Below are positions 1 to 7,815 of a DNA stretch of 10,920 nt, one piece after another; the stretch's first letter is position 1, and each line of letters opens with the position of its first letter. A model generated the notes under the pieces. It searched no databases and was not told the origin of the DNA. It saw only the letters and a list, made by a program, of their open reading frames with translations. This DNA is from Ruminococcaceae bacterium UBA5396 (lineage in GTDB: Bacteria; Bacillota; Clostridia; Oscillospirales; Acutalibacteraceae), in NCBI GenBank assembly GCA_002410715.1, contig DHOG01000080.1, positions 18,478 through 29,397 of the forward strand, read 5' to 3'. Both the position numbers and the translations under genes were made by a program.

Positions 1-2
1 CG

Positions 3-1982
3 GCGCCCTCAGGATACTCACCGTCTGAAATTTTGGACAGTGAAATCATTGGCACTCAGCTGAATAAACCTACCGATATTTTTTATGATAAAAAGAACAA
101 AAAGATTTATATTGCCGATTCGGGCAACGCCAGGGTTCTGGAGCTTGATAGCAATTTTAAGCTGACCAGATCCATTGAGACATTTATTGAAGACGGCACA
201 GAACAGGCATTTTTTCAGCCTGAGGGCGTTTTTGCGGACGGCAGTGGCAACCTGTATATTGCAGATCCGGGACTTTGCGCTGTAATCAAGATTGACGGCG
301 ACGGCAAGCTCAGTCAGAAGATAGAAGCGCCCGATTCCTCGGCTGTACCAGATGGATTCTTTTTTCAGCCCTATAAGGTGTGTGTAGATACCAGAGGTGT
401 AATCTATGTATTGTCCAAGGGAAGCTTTATGGGGGTCCTACAATATGACGAGAGAAATATTTTTCTTGGATTCTTCGGCAGCAATACGGTCATTCGAACC
501 GCCGATGCTTTAAAGGATTACTTCTGGCGAACCATATATTCACGTGAACAGCGCAAAAAAATGAGGCGTCTGGTACCCATTGAAATATCCGGCATGGATA
601 TTGACATCGAAAACTTTTTATACACTACAACTACAAAGGAAGAGTTCGGCCAGCTAAAAAAACTTAACACACTCGGACAAAATGTAATGGAGCAGGCGGA
701 AAACCTGCGGAACAGAACAGGTACAGTTTACGCTGATTTAAAGAACTTTCATGATGTTACAGGCGGACGGGACAGAGGCCCGGCGATCATTGATGCCGAT
801 GTTGATGATGAGGGTTACATCAACATCCTGGACAGCGTAAGCGGGCGTGTCTTCCAATATAACGACCAGAGTGTTCTGGTGTCGGTGTTCGGCGGGATGG
901 GGAGCTTTGACGGTCTGTTTGAAAATCCGATTGCACTGGAATCCATTGATAATAAGATCGTTGTACTTGACAATACAAGCAGCAGGATCACCGTATTTCA
1001 GCCCAACGATTATATAAAAAGTGTACGCAAGGCTTTGACCTTGTATAAAAAGGGACGCAATGAAGAGGCCCTTAAGCTTTGGCAGGAGGATATTAATCTA
1101 AGAAACGCCAATTTTAACATGAGCTATGTTTCGATGGGCAAGGCCTATTATCAGTTGGGCGATTATAAGCGTGCAATGGAATATTTTAAAACAGCTCAGG
1201 CACGAGGCCTTTATTCGGAGGCATATTCGGAATATAGGAAACAGCAGATGGGGGAATATTTTATTCCGATATTTGCCGGTATAATTCTGCTGGTTGGCGT
1301 AGCATTCTATCTTCTCATTTGGGAAAGGCCGCAGAAGGAACCCGTGATGTTCAGCGCTGTAAAAAGCCCCTGCAAGTATGCGCTCCTGTCGTGCATCAGA
1401 CCCAAAAGCGCGTTTGAGGCGATTAAACCCAAAGCAAGGTCAATGCCGTTTCTCATTACGTCGCTGTTTATAGCGGGATTATGGTTTGTGATTGAAATCA
1501 TAAGCAAACGCATGACCGGATTTATTTTCAGCAATGTTGATCTGAGCAAGTTTAACGGTATTAACGTTTTTATAACCACTACCGTGCTTCTTTCGCTCTG
1601 GTGCGTTGTAAACTGGGCTGTATGCACCCTTTTCGACGGCAAAGGTCATTTCTGTGATATATTTGTGGTATCTTCTTTCTCGCTGATACCGTTTTTGATA
1701 TCAAAGCTTGTTTGTGTGGCATTAAGCCATGTTATGACCATAGAAGAAGCTGCATTCTACGGAATGGTTGCGGTTATCGGGATTATCATCTCTTTGTTGG
1801 TGTTAATATGCGGACTGACAGAGATTCATGAATACTTGGTCGGCAAAGTTCTGGCCACAGGATTGATAACCCTTGTCGGTATTGCCGTGGTGCTGTTTCT
1901 GCTGGTGGTCCTACAAAGCATTATCGGCCAGCTTTATGGCTTTGTCTCTACCCTGGTAAAGGAAATAATTATAAGGAAATAG
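3..1982 (+). CDS. NHL-repeat / TPR / Yip1-domain membrane protein, 5' end cut by window
   Basis: The reading frame is open to the left edge; a TTG at 33 is an in-frame codon but unlikely to be the start, because the residues before it (APSGYSPSEILD) read like the usual entry into the mature domain. The signal peptide and first residues are therefore outside the window. Counting from codon 33, residues 10-325 contain NHL-type beta-propeller blades (for example KIYIADSGNARVLELD and LYIADPGLCAVIKID). Residues about 330-405 form a TPR-like helical pair (KALTLYKKGRNEEALKLW, AYYQLGDYKRAMEYF). A membrane helix lies at about 410-430, and residues 440-645 have about five more helices with the NWAVCTLFDGKG segment typical of Yip1-like domains. 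The propeller should face outside. This architecture is commonly found beside sugar ABC transporters and DUF5696 genes in Paenibacillus and Clostridia; its function is not established. An accessory or sensing role in glycan uptake is inference. The stop is TAG at 1980. Confidence 0.8.
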   Translation, partial: APSGYSPSEILDSEIIGTQLNKPTDIFYDKKNKKIYIADSGNARVLELDSNFKLTRSIETFIEDGTEQAFFQPEGVFADGSGNLYIADPGLCAVIKIDGDGKLSQKIEAPDSSAVPDGFFFQPYKVCVDTRGVIYVLSKGSFMGVLQYDERNIFLGFFGSNTVIRTADALKDYFWRTIYSREQRKKMRRLVPIEISGMDIDIENFLYTTTTKEEFGQLKKLNTLGQNVMEQAENLRNRTGTVYADLKNFHDVTGGRDRGPAIIDADVDDEGYINILDSVSGRVFQYNDQSVLVSVFGGMGSFDGLFENPIALESIDNKIVVLDNTSSRITVFQPNDYIKSVRKALTLYKKGRNEEALKLWQEDINLRNANFNMSYVSMGKAYYQLGDYKRAMEYFKTAQARGLYSEAYSEYRKQQMGEYFIPIFAGIILLVGVAFYLLIWERPQKEPVMFSAVKSPCKYALLSCIRPKSAFEAIKPKARSMPFLITSLFIAGLWFVIEIISKRMTGFIFSNVDLSKFNGINVFITTTVLLSLWCVVNWAVCTLFDGKGHFCDIFVVSSFSLIPFLISKLVCVALSHVMTIEEAAFYGMVAVIGIIISLLVLICGLTEIHEYLVGKVLATGLITLVGIAVVLFLLVVLQSIIGQLYGFVSTLVKEIIIRK

Positions 1983-2020
1983 TAGATTTTCTGATTCCGC
2001 CAGATATTAAACCGGTATGA

Positions 2021-2026
2021 AGGGAG
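2021..2026 (+). promoter_or_regulatory. Ribosome binding site AGGGAG of the DUF5696 lipoprotein gene
   Basis: AGGGAG lies 4 nt before a GTG at 2031 and 10 nt before an ATG at 2037. Either could start the gene. The ATG gives a normal lipoprotein signal peptide (MRKWVKAIAVF...LLSGC) with better spacing, so 2037 is preferred. Confidence 0.6.
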
Positions 2027-2036
2027 TGTTGTGCGC

Positions 2037-3398
2037 ATGCGTAAGTGGGTAAAAGCCATCGCCGTTTTTATGGCATTCTGGTTGCTTAGCGGGTGCGGCA
2101 GCAACCAGACGGATGTTGCATATAAACCGAAATCGGTTTCATACATAACTGAAACCTATAACAGTCCCGCTGAGTTGAATATACCCGCGGAATACACAAA
2201 AATGGCCGAGAGCCCCCGCATGATGCTTTTTGCAGACCAAAAAACAGGCAGGTTTGTACTTGTTGACAAATCAGACGGCAAAGTATGGGACTCTAATCCT
2301 GCGTGGGTAGAAGACGATGAAACCAATGCCAGCGCGGATATGTTATCCCAGCTTGTTGTGGAATACTCAAATTTTACTGACCGCCTGAATTATGCAGGCA
2401 GCTATACCAGTGCGGTGATGTACGCAGATCAGGGCGGTCTAAGTGTAGCCAAAACCGATCATGGATTCCGGGCTGTCTATACTTTTATGCAGGAAGGCTT
2501 CCGGATACCTGTTGAATACTCCATCGAAAAGGATTATTTCGAGGCAAAGATTGTGACTGCCGATATACAACGCAATCAGGATGTCTGCATTACCCAGATT
2601 ACATTACTGCCTTTCTTTGCGGCAGGCAGTGAAACCGATAACGGTTATATATATGTGCCTGACGGATGCGGAGGTATTATCCGTTTTAACAACCAAAAAG
2701 GCGAAAGCAGTTATGACCAGACCATATACGGATATGATACCGGGCGTAACAGAAAGTGGGATTATTTCAAATCCCAGCAGGCGGTATTGCCGTTTTTTGG
2801 GATCTCGGTGAATGGCAAAAGCCTGCTGACGGCAATTCACAGCGGTGCCGAGCAGGCCAGAGTAAGCGCCGGTGTTCCGGGTGGGGACTATTCGGGGAAT
2901 TGGGTCAACGCAACCTTTACCTACCATGAAAGCGCCCCGGTAGATATCGTATCAAGAGAAAATTCGAGTGCGGATGAAATTGTTACCTTTGCATCAACAG
3001 CCGTGAAACAGCCATGTTTTACCCTACGCTACTATCCGGCGAAGGATGATTCCTATATCTCACTTGCTGAAAGAGCGAGAGAATATTTGATAACAGAGCA
3101 GGGCATGGCTTCAAAAGCCACTGAAACCGACATTCTGCACTTCAATATTTACGGCGCATTCAGAAGAATGAAAAACAGTGTTCTGGGAATTCCGTATATC
3201 GGAACTGATACCGCAACCACATTCATTCAGGCTGAAAAAATCTTAAAATTAAGGGACCGGGGCAAATCACAAATATGTGGTTTACATGGCGGCAGGATAT
3301 TCCAGGCGGAAACACATTCATTGCAAAGGGAAAGATCAAGATTTACTTCGACGGTGAAAGCAGTCCCCGTATTAACGCGGATATTGCCGATCTGGTAG
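2037..3398 (+). CDS. DUF5696 lipoprotein, C-terminally truncated by out-of-frame junction
   Basis: The product starts with a lipoprotein signal peptide: basic n-region, hydrophobic core and lipobox LSGC, with the lipidated Cys at residue 20. It should therefore be attached outside the membrane. The mature part has beta-rich segments (FVLVDKSDGKVWDSNP, DGCGGIIRFNN) that I recognise as the N-terminal half of DUF5696 proteins, which are usually about 700-800 residues. The recognisable sequence ends near TTFIQAEKILK (about position 3245); the last roughly 45 codons, to the stop at 3396, are an out-of-frame reading of the following GH172 gene and look meaningless. The second half of the protein is missing. 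DUF5696 has no assigned activity that I know; it regularly sits with Yip1-type proteins, sugar ABC transporters and DUF2961 proteins. In this form it is probably a broken gene, unless the junction is a sequence error or a fusion. Confidence 0.65.
   Translation: MRKWVKAIAVFMAFWLLSGCGSNQTDVAYKPKSVSYITETYNSPAELNIPAEYTKMAESPRMMLFADQKTGRFVLVDKSDGKVWDSNPAWVEDDETNASADMLSQLVVEYSNFTDRLNYAGSYTSAVMYADQGGLSVAKTDHGFRAVYTFMQEGFRIPVEYSIEKDYFEAKIVTADIQRNQDVCITQITLLPFFAAGSETDNGYIYVPDGCGGIIRFNNQKGESSYDQTIYGYDTGRNRKWDYFKSQQAVLPFFGISVNGKSLLTAIHSGAEQARVSAGVPGGDYSGNWVNATFTYHESAPVDIVSRENSSADEIVTFASTAVKQPCFTLRYYPAKDDSYISLAERAREYLITEQGMASKATETDILHFNIYGAFRRMKNSVLGIPYIGTDTATTFIQAEKILKLRDRGKSQICGLHGGRIFQAETHSLQRERSRFTSTVKAVPVLTRILPIW
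3235..3262 (+). other. Junction between truncated DUF5696 and GH172 coding sequence, with A6 run
   Basis: DUF5696 is readable in frame 3 up to about 3245. GH172 is readable in frame 2 from 3236, just after an in-frame TGA at 3233, beginning NLKIKGPGQITNMWFTW with the KGPG-I---W motif expected near the start of this family. The two meet at a run of six A (3235-3240). One additional A, or a -1 slip at that run, would join the two into a single reading frame. Roughly the second half of DUF5696 and the GH172 signal peptide are missing, so a deletion (real or an assembly join) is the simplest reading. Confidence 0.6.
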
Positions 3399-5392
3399 GA
3401 GGGAAGATTAAGCCCTTTGATACACCGATGGCGTTGGATTCTTCAAAGTCTGCCGGGGGCTGGAACTTTTATGTACCCATGACCTTTAAGAAATCCGTCA
3501 AAGTCGTTGCAGAAGGCGTCGGGTATTTTCATATCGGTTATCAGCAGCTTCCTGCAAACAGCAATGTGAAAACATTTACCGGTAAAGAGGATTACAGCAA
3601 GGTTAAAAATATGTATCAAAGCCCGGAGGCTCTGCCTACAAAGGCATCCTCCGGCACAAAGGTCAACTCCAGCGGGAAGCTTACGGGCAGCGGAGATAAA
3701 ATTAAGCTGTTGGATGTAAATGGCAGTCGCAGCATTTATGCGATCAAAGTAAGAATACCTGAATTGCAGACAATGATGGCGAAAGGCGATTTCAGAGACC
3801 TCGATCCTAGAATTGATCGCTATAAGAGCCTGCTTCAGCAGATTCGTATCCGCGCCTACTGGGATGGAGAAAAAAATCCGTCGGTGGATGCGCCAATCGG
3901 TTCGTTTTTCACCACAAGTATTTTCGCGGCCTATGAGACCAAAACGCTTGCCATGGGAATATTAAACGATGGAACCATGTATTGCTATCTTCCCATGCCC
4001 TTCAAATCGAGCGGCAAGGTAGAGTTGATTGCTATGGGTGCTGTTAATGCAGAAGATATAACCGCTGAAGTCTATCATGCGCCGTTTAATGGTCCATGGG
4101 AGCATACAGGTTATTTCAAAACGCAGGAAAACATTCGTACACAATCAGGCCAGCCGGTTCTGCTTCTGAAGGAATCCGGCATGGGTCAGTTGGTTGGTGT
4201 TGTGCAAAACATTGATGGCCCTGCTTCGGAGCGCGCTGAATATTTGGAGGGTGACGAGCTTTTATATGTTGACGGCAAGTATACCAGCACATGGCTTGGA
4301 ACCGGAAATGAGGATATGTATGGCGCGGGATGGTATTTCTCAGGAGATGCCAGCAGCAGCGACCCCAGAACCCGGAGGGGGATATTCAATCACCCGCTTT
4401 ATGGACTTACCGAACGTCAGTATAGCAATATAAACGCCAGAGAAAACTGGTCAATGTATCGTCTGTTTGTAAACGACGTAATTACCTTCCGTGACGGTAT
4501 CAGCTTCTGGATGGAAGCCAGCGGAAACCCGCCGATTAATGGTACAAAGGCGAGATTTAATACGTTGGCACTTTATTATCTGATGCCCGGCGGACAGAAG
4601 ATGGTAAAGACCGATTCACTGGATCACGGAAATGCAGCTTCTCTGAAAGCACATAACTATAAGACCGGAGTTACACCGATTCAGAAAAAAATTCCTGCTA
4701 TCTATGATATGTATATGAATACCGGTAAAAAGGCTACGCTTAGCGGTGTCTGGATGAAGTCGTGGAGCGAGTTCACAATGAAAATAGACCCCGATAATGA
4801 CGGAATACTATTACGCCGCACCATGGATGTTTCTATGGAAATGGTTGCACACGGTCAATCGGCGGACGTGTATGTGAATGGTCAGAAGGTTGGAATATGG
4901 ATGGCGGACAGTCCGATTGGATATGATACCATGATATCCGCTGTACAGACCGACTTTATTATTCCGGCACAGTATACCCGCGGCCGTCAGAGTGCTACGA
5001 TCAAAGTAGACGGGTCAAACAGTGCTGTTACATGGACAGAGTTCGGATACACCGTATATTCAATCAACGGCCCCAAGGTTGATAAAATAATCAAAGACAG
5101 TACCGGTAATACCACCGGAAAAACCAGCAAAAAACCTACGTCAAATACAGATAATGCAAGCCAAAGCGGTACATCTCAGACTTCGGGCTCTGCATCCGCC
5201 GATATTTCCGGCAGCGACCATACCGAAGGCACAACTGGGGGTAGCGAAAAAACCGGATCGACCGAGCCTAACGAGGATAAAACGAACGGCGGCATCGGTG
5301 CAGGCACGATCGTGATGATTGTACTGGCAGTGTTGACGGCAGGCGGCGGAGTTACCGGAATGGTCGTATATTTGAAGAAACGAAAGGGATAA
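3275..5392 (+). CDS. Membrane-anchored GH172 (DUF2961) glycoside hydrolase-like protein, N-terminus lost
   Basis: The coding frame is open from 3236; 3275 is merely the first ATG and has no convincing ribosome binding site, so the true N-terminus and signal peptide are missing. Numbering from 3275: residues 1-110 form one jelly-roll-like unit (KIKIYFDGESSPRINADIAD ... WNFYVPMTF). Residues about 135-275 form a second unit of the same pattern (IRIRAYWDGEKNPSVDAPIG ... YCYLPMPF). The GH172 core with WLGTGNED (Glu346) and FWMEASG (Glu414) follows. Residues 480-600 look like an extra beta domain. Residues 605-670 are a Ser/Thr/Gly-rich linker, and 674-698 a hydrophobic helix followed by KKRKG. This is the layout of a surface enzyme held by a C-terminal membrane anchor, with no LPXTG motif. 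Characterised GH172 members cleave furanosidic bonds of fructose or D-arabinose. The substrate here is unknown. As it stands, the product would probably not be exported. Confidence 0.75.
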   Translation: MWFTWRQDIPGGNTFIAKGKIKIYFDGESSPRINADIADLVGGKIKPFDTPMALDSSKSAGGWNFYVPMTFKKSVKVVAEGVGYFHIGYQQLPANSNVKTFTGKEDYSKVKNMYQSPEALPTKASSGTKVNSSGKLTGSGDKIKLLDVNGSRSIYAIKVRIPELQTMMAKGDFRDLDPRIDRYKSLLQQIRIRAYWDGEKNPSVDAPIGSFFTTSIFAAYETKTLAMGILNDGTMYCYLPMPFKSSGKVELIAMGAVNAEDITAEVYHAPFNGPWEHTGYFKTQENIRTQSGQPVLLLKESGMGQLVGVVQNIDGPASERAEYLEGDELLYVDGKYTSTWLGTGNEDMYGAGWYFSGDASSSDPRTRRGIFNHPLYGLTERQYSNINARENWSMYRLFVNDVITFRDGISFWMEASGNPPINGTKARFNTLALYYLMPGGQKMVKTDSLDHGNAASLKAHNYKTGVTPIQKKIPAIYDMYMNTGKKATLSGVWMKSWSEFTMKIDPDNDGILLRRTMDVSMEMVAHGQSADVYVNGQKVGIWMADSPIGYDTMISAVQTDFIIPAQYTRGRQSATIKVDGSNSAVTWTEFGYTVYSINGPKVDKIIKDSTGNTTGKTSKKPTSNTDNASQSGTSQTSGSASADISGSDHTEGTTGGSEKTGSTEPNEDKTNGGIGAGTIVMIVLAVLTAGGGVTGMVVYLKKRKG

Positions 5393-5399
5393 CAGGTTT

Positions 5400-6581
5400 A
5401 TGGGCGCTTTAGATACAATTTTTAAAGTAGACAAGGATGTAAAAAGCCACCGGCAGAGCGGGTGCGAGACATCCAACAAGAGCTTAAAACAGGGCGAAGC
5501 CCTGACTCTGTTTGAAGTAAGCGGACAAGGAATCATACATCATTTATTTGTTTCCCATTCAAGAGCTGAGGAAAGTGTTCTATTGCGCCGCAATCTGATT
5601 TTGCGGATGTATTGGGACGGGGAAGAGAATCCATCGGTTGAATCACCGCTTGGTGACTTTTTCGGGCAGGGATTCGGGGAGCATTATGATTATCAGTCAA
5701 TGCCGATGATGGCGACACCCTCGGACGGCGACGGACTGGTCTGTAATTTTCCAATGCCGTTTTCGCAGAACGCCAGAATTACGGTGGAGAATCAAAGCAC
5801 TGCCGACGTGACCATGAGCTGGGCAGTAGAATACTCCGAATGCAGTGTGCCCCCGGATGCAGGCCGGTTCCATGCTTCATGGCGGCGCCAGTATACCGAT
5901 ACGGCGCTTGGAAAATGCGGAGAAAATGAATGGGCAAGCCTTTCAGATATCCATCCGATTAACTGCGGTGATGAAAACAATTATGTTTTTGCTGACATTA
6001 AAGGGCATGGGCATTTTGTAGGCATTAACTACTATGTCGAAAACCCTTCTCCCATGTGGTATGGCGAAGGCGATGATATGTGGTGTATTGATGGAGAGCC
6101 ATGGCCATTTTCGATTCATGGCACCGGCACCGAGGACTTTTTCAACTCATCATGGTGTCCGACAGATCATTATGTTCACCCGTATTATGGATATCCCAAG
6201 CTTCCTTTTCAGCATTTCGGATGGATCGGGCGCACTCATTGCTACCGTTTCTTTATAGAGGATCCAGTTTATTTTGATAAATCCCTGCGTGCGTCGATTG
6301 AACATGGACACGGAAACAGCCTCTCCCTTGACATCTGCTCGGTTGCTTACTGGTATCAGGCCGAACCTCATATGGCTTATCCCGAGCTGCCTGACAATGC
6401 GGGCAGAGAGCTGAGACCTGTCATCGAATCAAACGAGGTTATCCGCTGGCGTGACAGCTGGCTGAGAGAAATGCGCGCAAATGGAGCAGAAGGCACACTT
6501 TGGGGAACAGAACCGTTTCCTGAAAAGCTGAAAGCCGCTTTGGGCAGACTGCCTGAGGTTTCCGAAAAAACAGGTGATTAA
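5400..6581 (+). CDS. GH172 (DUF2961) family protein, cytoplasmic, motifs intact
   Basis: This 393-residue protein has no signal peptide and matches the size of the characterised GH172 enzyme from Bifidobacterium dentium (difructose dianhydride I synthase/hydrolase, about 400 residues). Family motifs seen: RMYWDGEENPSVESPLGDFF followed by GQGFG (residues about 65-90), FPMPF, WYGEGDDMW (Glu223), HGTGTEDFF (Glu245), RFFIEDP (Glu287) and SIEHGHGN (Glu301). Catalysis in this family uses two glutamates; Glu245 and Glu301 are the best candidates here because their equivalents are also kept in the anchored paralogue, but this mapping is my inference. The ATG is chosen because its N-terminus (MGALDTIFKVDKDVKSHR) aligns with the next gene; AAAGGG at 5383-5388 may serve as a rather distant ribosome binding site. 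Only 7 nt separate it from the preceding stop, so the genes are probably co-transcribed. Likely role: intracellular cleavage of a furanose-containing oligosaccharide. Confidence 0.8.
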   Translation: MGALDTIFKVDKDVKSHRQSGCETSNKSLKQGEALTLFEVSGQGIIHHLFVSHSRAEESVLLRRNLILRMYWDGEENPSVESPLGDFFGQGFGEHYDYQSMPMMATPSDGDGLVCNFPMPFSQNARITVENQSTADVTMSWAVEYSECSVPPDAGRFHASWRRQYTDTALGKCGENEWASLSDIHPINCGDENNYVFADIKGHGHFVGINYYVENPSPMWYGEGDDMWCIDGEPWPFSIHGTGTEDFFNSSWCPTDHYVHPYYGYPKLPFQHFGWIGRTHCYRFFIEDPVYFDKSLRASIEHGHGNSLSLDICSVAYWYQAEPHMAYPELPDNAGRELRPVIESNEVIRWRDSWLREMRANGAEGTLWGTEPFPEKLKAALGRLPEVSEKTGD

Positions 6582-6617
6582 AGCACAGTAAGCATTTGAA
6601 AGGATTGGCCATAGTAT

Positions 6618-7754
6618 ATGGGCGTAATGAATGATATTTATATGCTGAAAACCGGCATAAAAAGCAGACGTGAATCCAGCTTTGACCGTAAAGGCGGAAA
6701 TGGTGACTGCAGATGGATTGCCGCCAACGATACGTTAACGATTGCGGATATAGAATGTGCGGGGATTATTAGGCATATCTGGTTTACACATACCGACGAC
6801 CATCCGGAGGATTTAATCCGGCGCAACCTTATCTTGCGCATGTATTGGGATGATGAGGAGACTCCGAGCGTAGAAGCGCCGATTGGCGATTTCTTCGGAC
6901 AGGGATTTGGTGAATATTATAATTATATCGCGCTGCCAATTCAGGCTTCGCCTGCGGGTGGCAGAGGACTTGTCTGCTATTTGCCGATGCCATTCGGCAA
7001 ACGCGCAAGAATTACACTCGAGAACAACACCGACAATGGAGTTACTGTCTACTACTATATTGATTATGAGGTTCATGAAAGTATTCCGGATGATATGGGG
7101 CGGTTCCATGCCCAGTGGCGCAGAGAAATTACTTCACCTCATACGCATCTGCTTGAAAACGAATGGAACGCCTTAAGTGATGAGCATCCTTGTAATGTAA
7201 ATGATGAGCAAAACTATGTATTTGCTGATATAGAGGGCAAAGGGCATTTTGTGGGTGTAAATTACTTTGTGGAAAGTCCGCAGCCTATGTGGTATGGCGA
7301 AGGCGATGATATGTGGCGTATTGACGGCGAAGCGTTCCCTTATTCCCTTCACGGAACGGGAACAGAGGATTTCTTTAACGGCGCATGGTGTCCAAAGGAG
7401 TTTTATACTCACCTGTATTACGGATATTCCAAAATTCCGTGGCAGAATTTTGGCTGGCAGGGAAGAACCCATTGCTATCGCTATATGATTGAGGATCCGA
7501 TATATTTTGATAAGTCACTATTCGCGTCAATCGAACACGGGCACGCAAATATTCTGACACTCGATATCAGTTCGGTTGCATATTGGTATCAGACCGAGCC
7601 TCATAAGCGGTTTAGTCCTTTCCCTGAAAAATCTTTGCGAGGTAATATGCCCCATGTAGATGCAAATTCCATATTGCGCTGGCGTGACAGCTGGATTCGC
7701 GAGATGCGTAGCAAAGGTCATACCGAGCAACTCTGGGGAGACGAAAAGTTTTGA
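6618..7754 (+). CDS. GH172 (DUF2961) family protein, second cytoplasmic copy, motifs intact
   Basis: This 378-residue paralogue of the preceding gene is similar along its whole length, with no signal peptide or membrane segment. It has RMYWDDEETPSVEAPIGDFF, GQGFGE, LPMPF, WYGEGDDMW, HGTGTEDFF (Glu250), MIEDP (Glu292) and SIEHGHAN (Glu306), all at spacings identical to the first copy, so it should be catalytically competent. It ends soon after a conserved RWRDSW-REMR tail, about 15 residues shorter than its neighbour. The ATG at 6618 aligns with the neighbour's start; GAAAGGA at 6598-6604 is the nearest ribosome binding site, 13 nt away, and an ATG at 6627 is a possible alternative. It lies 36 nt after the previous gene. 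The tandem copies point to duplication and perhaps division of labour on related linkages, or to mixed oligomers, because GH172 enzymes are described as trimers or multiples of trimers. Confidence 0.8.
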   Translation: MGVMNDIYMLKTGIKSRRESSFDRKGGNGDCRWIAANDTLTIADIECAGIIRHIWFTHTDDHPEDLIRRNLILRMYWDDEETPSVEAPIGDFFGQGFGEYYNYIALPIQASPAGGRGLVCYLPMPFGKRARITLENNTDNGVTVYYYIDYEVHESIPDDMGRFHAQWRREITSPHTHLLENEWNALSDEHPCNVNDEQNYVFADIEGKGHFVGVNYFVESPQPMWYGEGDDMWRIDGEAFPYSLHGTGTEDFFNGAWCPKEFYTHLYYGYSKIPWQNFGWQGRTHCYRYMIEDPIYFDKSLFASIEHGHANILTLDISSVAYWYQTEPHKRFSPFPEKSLRGNMPHVDANSILRWRDSWIREMRSKGHTEQLWGDEKF

Positions 7755-7815
7755 CGTCTTGTACGACTTGCTGTTTTTGCTTCTTCTGTTGAGATAGAAA
7801 GGGAAGATGAATAAC

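Noticed and set aside
33..35. TTG at 33 as the start of the first gene
   Set aside because: The frame is open to the edge with plausible protein sequence before it, there is no ribosome binding site, and starting here would leave a protein with an external propeller but no export signal.
3235..3245. Programmed -1 frameshift joining DUF5696 and GH172
   Set aside because: The run is slippery (A6), but the canonical X-XXY-YYZ heptamer is not met in the 0 frame (A-AAA-ATC) and no clear stimulatory stem was seen. Deletion or sequence error is simpler.
5141..5536. Minus-strand open frame of 131 codons across the anchor/linker of the large GH172
   Set aside because: It overlaps two well-supported plus-strand genes, including the Ser/Thr linker, and has no family features.
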